From the NCBI GenBank assembly GCA_041484845.1, contig JBGPIK010000362.1, positions 1 to 7,064 on the forward strand: DNA of 7,064 nt. The letters are read 5' to 3'. The notes below the pieces were generated by a model, which searched no databases, was not told where the DNA came from, and saw only the letters and a program-made list of their open reading frames with translations. This stretch comes from JBGPIK01 sp041484845. Lineage in GTDB: Bacteria > Desulfobacterota > Binatia > UBA9968. Positions 5,055 to 7,064 of the stretch are shown piece after piece. Both the position numbers and the translations under genes were made by a program. Position 1 is the first letter of the stretch; each line of letters starts with the position of its first letter.

Positions 5055-5819
5055 CTTGGAAGCCCGGCCAGCTCAATCCAAACTTCTCATGGACCCACTA
5101 CCGAATCCTGCTCCGCGTGGATAAACCCAAGGCGCGAGCCTTCTACGAAATCGAAGCGATCAAAAATAACTGGTCCGCACGGGAGCTGGAACGACAGAAA
5201 AACAGCCTGCTGTACGAGCGGCTGGCTTTGAGCAAAGACAAGAAGGGACTCATGCAATTGGCAACGAAAGGGCACCATGTCCAACGGCCCGTGGATGTCT
5301 TCAAAGATCCGGTTGTTATCGAATTCCTTGGACTGCCGGAATCGCCCAGGCTCGTGGAAACCGATCTTGAACAGGCGCTCATCAACGACCTTCAAGCATT
5401 TCTGCTGGAGTTGGGCAAAGGTTTTGCCTTCGTGGCCCGGCAGGAGCGGCTGACCATGGACGGCGATCACTTCTACATCGATCTGGTATTCTACCACACT
5501 ATTCTCAAGTGCTATGTGATCATAGATCTCAAGACCGGAAAGCTAACGCACCAGGACCTCGGCCAGCTTCAGCTTTACGTGAATTATTACGACCGCGAGC
5601 GGAGGACCGAAGGTGACAATCCGACGTTGGGGCTAATTCTCTGCGCCGATAAGAATGATGCGGTAGTGAGATACACGCTGGGGCCGGATCAGGAAAAGAA
5701 GATTTTCGCCAGCCGTTACAAGCTGCATTTGCCGACGGAAGCGGAATTGAAAGCGGAGATTCGTCGAGAGCTTGACGTTTTGCGCAAAGGAGATGACAAA
5801 GTATGAAGGGGGAGAGCGC

Positions 5820-5954
5820 ATGACTTCTTCCGCAATTGTCCAAAAACTTTGGAGCTACTGTAATGTTCTTCGCGATGACGGGATGAGTTACGGCGATAAT
5901 GTCGAGCAGTTGACGTGCTTGCTGTTTCTCAAGATGGCGGATGAGCGTACGTGA
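5820..5954 (+). pseudogene. hsdM: hsdM 5' fragment 4 (44 codons)
   Basis: ATG 5820 has a good Shine-Dalgarno site (GGGGGAGAG, about three bases upstream) and lies 13 bp after the YhcG-type gene. It encodes an HsdM N-terminus with IVQKLWSYCNVLRDDGMS and YGDNVEQLTCLLFLKMADE, then RT and TGA at 5952-5954. The sequence is clearly homologous to fragment 1 but much diverged at nucleotide level, so it derives from a different hsdM gene rather than a fresh duplication. The rest of the methylase is absent. The fic gene starts three bases after the stop, and an hsdM 3' fragment appears about 950 bp downstream. With its intact start signals the short peptide may be translated, perhaps only coupling ribosomes into fic. 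Confidence 0.88.
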
Positions 5955-5957
5955 AGT

Positions 5958-6614
5958 ATGGCGCAGGAAAGGGGCGGGCGCTACGACGTTTCTGACTTGA
6001 TCGAAAGCCAATACCAGCCCGGGTCACGCGGGCGGGTGCTCAGAAATCTGCTCGGAATCAAAAGTAAGCGCGAAATGGATTTGGCCGAAGCGGAAGCGCT
6101 AAAACGAGCTACAGATGCTCTGGTAGAGAGTTATGATGTTGGTCACCGATTCACCGCGAATAACGTTTGTCAAATGCATAAGATTTGGCTGGGCGGAATT
6201 TACCCGTGGGCCGGCCGTTATCGACAGGTGAACTTGATAAAGGATGATCTCCCGTTTGCGGCCGCGGCTCAGATTCCTCAACTCATGCAGGCATTCCAAG
6301 AGGGACCGCTGCTCCGCCACACCCCGTGTGACTTTCAGACCTTTGACCGTGTGATTGTGGCGTTGGCGGAAGTGCACGTGGAATTTATTCTTATCCATCC
6401 TTTCCGCGAAGGGAACGGGAGGGTAGGCCGTATTCTCAGCACCCTCATGGCTCTACAGGCGAACCTACCGCTTTTGGACTTTCGCCCAATTCAAGGGCGA
6501 AAGAAAGGCGATTACTTTGCGGCAGTGCGAGCGGGCCTGGACAGGAACTATAAGCCGATGGAGGACATTTTTAAGCTCATACTCAACCGGACTTCTTCCG
6601 GCGCTTTGATCTGA
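5958..6614 (+). CDS. fic: Fic-domain protein (probable AMP transferase)
   Basis: A 218-residue Fic protein. The catalytic motif HPFREGNGR (residues 147-155) matches HPFx(D/E)GNGR exactly, with the catalytic His147 and the phosphate-binding GNGR loop. The N-terminal arm SQYQPGSRGRVLRNLLGI (17-34) and the flap region YRQVNLIKDDLPFAAAAQIP (88-107) are typical. Fic enzymes usually attach AMP from ATP to hydroxyl groups of target proteins. No clear inhibitory motif (S/T)xxxE(G/N) is present within the protein: SDLIES at 12-17 fits only partly and its position is unusual. Control by a separate antitoxin is therefore possible; see the convergent gene at 6583-6777. ATG 5958 starts three bases after the hsdM fragment stop without a Shine-Dalgarno site of its own beyond weak purines, so translational coupling is likely. 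The gene appears complete. Confidence 0.93.
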   Translation: MAQERGGRYDVSDLIESQYQPGSRGRVLRNLLGIKSKREMDLAEAEALKRATDALVESYDVGHRFTANNVCQMHKIWLGGIYPWAGRYRQVNLIKDDLPFAAAAQIPQLMQAFQEGPLLRHTPCDFQTFDRVIVALAEVHVEFILIHPFREGNGRVGRILSTLMALQANLPLLDFRPIQGRKKGDYFAAVRAGLDRNYKPMEDIFKLILNRTSSGALI

Positions 6615-6777
6615 TGCAGCTCGCGGGCAGCTGAATTTTCAAAGATCGGGTTATGGATCGCGGAATAGTCCCCAGCTCAATTGCGGTGGAGCTAATCACA
6701 TTGGCACTGAGCAATTCTTCATATTTGTCTGCATCGCGTAGGTGAGGATTGGTTTCTTTTAGAGATTTAACAGCCAT
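6583..6777 (-). CDS. Small conserved-looking protein convergent to fic, candidate Fic antitoxin
   Basis: Reading leftwards from ATG at 6777 (a TTG at 6783 is also possible) gives 64 residues. The product starts MAVKSLKETNPHLRDADKYE, continues ELLSANVISSTAIELGTIP, and ends in a basic tail at TGA 6583-6585. The first 38 residues resemble small hypothetical proteins I have a memory of (ETNPYLRDP... SSxxIE), but I cannot name a family. SSTAIEL fits the S/TxxxE core of the inhibitory motif of Fic antitoxins, with Leu in place of Gly/Asn. The 3' end overlaps the fic 3' end by 32 bp in convergent orientation, and the basic tail (SKRRKKSG) is antisense to fic, so the original C-terminus may have been replaced. 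No clear Shine-Dalgarno site precedes it. Coding status is probable, function speculative. Confidence 0.5.
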   Translation of the reverse strand: MAVKSLKETNPHLRDADKYEELLSANVISSTAIELGTIPRSITRSLKIQLPASCIRSKRRKKSG

Positions 6778-6867
6778 GATCAAATGCTATCATGAAACAA
6801 CCCCAATTCTCCACACCGTGAAGAAGCAGGCAGGTGTACTTACTGTGTGTAGTAATTCATGGATAAC

Positions 6868-6890
6868 GGAAGAGAAAAGGGGATAAGTCC
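6868..6890 (+). repeat. REP-like motif upstream of the hsdM 3' fragment
   Basis: The string agagaaaaggggataagtcc resembles those at 4206-4221 and 791-806 and again sits beside a junction, here shortly before HsdM-like coding sequence resumes. Bases 6784-6867 hold no recognisable gene. Confidence 0.28.
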
Positions 6891-6907
6891 AATTTCTGGT
6901 TTGTTTA

Positions 6908-7051
6908 ACAACCGCGACGAAAGCCAGCCTCGATATCTTCTGGGTCCGAGACGACAGCCTCGAAGAATTTGACAATCTCCTCGATGCCGACGTTCTCGGC
7001 CAAAAAATCGATTCATACGGCGAAGCGGAAACCGTTGCTTGCCATACGTAA
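6908..7051 (+). pseudogene. hsdM: hsdM 3' fragment (C-terminal end of type I methylase)
   Basis: A frame open from 6887 to TAA 7049-7051 encodes ATKASLDIFWVRDDSLEEFD followed by NLLDADVLGQKI, which is the familiar C-terminal end of HsdM (typical form LDIFWLKDESLEDxDNLPxPDVLAxEI). There is no start codon with a ribosome binding site, and the whole methyltransferase domain is missing. The last residues (DSYGEAETVACHT) depart from the usual ending, so the 3' end may also be damaged. It lies 130 bp to the right of the small minus-strand gene. Together with fragment 4 at 5820 it brackets the fic region like the two ends of one replaced hsdM gene. Confidence 0.75.
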
Positions 7052-7064
7052 ATAACCCGCGTAA

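Larger units (their letters stand above)
4661..5806 (+). pseudogene. DUF1016/YhcG-family PDDEXK nuclease, interrupted by one amber codon
   Basis: Two ORFs in the same frame form one YhcG-like protein of about 381 codons, the normal family length. The N-terminal helical domain (DUF1016_N) reads YQRVREILESARAGVAR, YWLVGREIVEEEQ and YGKQVIEELSQRLL up to SVQNL. TAG at 4919-4921 then falls where a Trp codon is common (QNLW-MRQFYL), and the frame continues as LIRQFYLNYPRLLS. The C-terminal part (5090-5790) has FSWTHYRILLRVD, IEAIKNNWSARELERQ and the PDDEXK nuclease core FYIDLVFY and VIIDLKTGKLTHQDLGQLQL, all intact. ATG 4661 or 4676 may be the start; the upstream Shine-Dalgarno is weak. The family is linked to type I restriction loci and phage defence. 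A single TGG-to-TAG change is the simplest explanation. The C-terminal half might still be made from an internal start. Confidence 0.88.

Noticed and set aside
5087..5497. Minus-strand ORFs opposite the YhcG-type gene (136 and 80 codons)
   Set aside because: They are antisense shadows of the conserved nuclease domain with no independent start signal.
6612..6640. Possible bidirectional terminator between fic and the convergent small gene (CAGCT...AGCTG then AATTTTC)
   Set aside because: The stem is only five base pairs with a weak T-run, and it lies inside the minus-strand ORF.

Overview
The window is a dense bacterial defence and toxin-antitoxin island of moderate GC content, built on the debris of type I restriction-modification genes. 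No rRNA, tRNA or housekeeping gene is present to fix the taxonomy. The gene types seen (DUF433/DUF5615 pairs, DarTG, DUF1016 nucleases, Fic proteins) are shared by many environmental bacteria, so I do not name a lineage. Nearly everything is on the + strand.

Layout. Positions 2-739 are the 3' end of an HsdR restriction subunit that continues off the left edge. At 841-1123 lies the first copy of a 283-bp repeat that contains the leader and start of a tiny TTG-initiated gene (1015-1191). A toxin-antitoxin pair follows: DUF433 antitoxin (1226-1459) and DUF5615 PIN-like toxin (1459-1839). Next come a 5' fragment of hsdM (1878-2099) and an apparently intact DarT/DarG DNA ADP-ribosylation module (2150-3848). 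A 41-bp scrap of another hsdM start (3885-3925) then runs straight into the second copy of the 283-bp repeat (3924-4206), a truncated copy of the tiny gene, and an unrecognised 64-aa ORF (4254-4448). A third hsdM 5' remnant (4511-4636) is split by a palindromic element. It is followed by a DUF1016/YhcG-type PDDEXK nuclease gene broken by one amber codon (4661-5806), a fourth hsdM 5' fragment (5820-5954), a Fic-domain gene (5958-6614), a convergent small gene on the minus strand (6583-6777), and finally an hsdM 3' fragment (about 6908-7051).

Interpretation. The repeated theme is an hsdM 5' end followed by a toxin or defence gene. It occurs with three or four different, mutually diverged hsdM fragments, and the last one is closed by an hsdM 3' end. 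This looks like a hotspot where accessory modules have replaced the body of type I methylase genes, through repeated recombination between related hsd operons. No hsdS is visible and no hsdM is complete here, so any working type I system must have its M and S subunits to the left of the window. DarTG, the DUF433/DUF5615 pair and Fic appear complete. The YhcG gene and all hsdM pieces appear broken. The possibly undescribed points are the hsdM-scar architecture, the conserved 283-bp repeat with its tiny gene, and the convergent small gene beside fic, which carries a motif resembling the inhibitory motif of Fic antitoxins.
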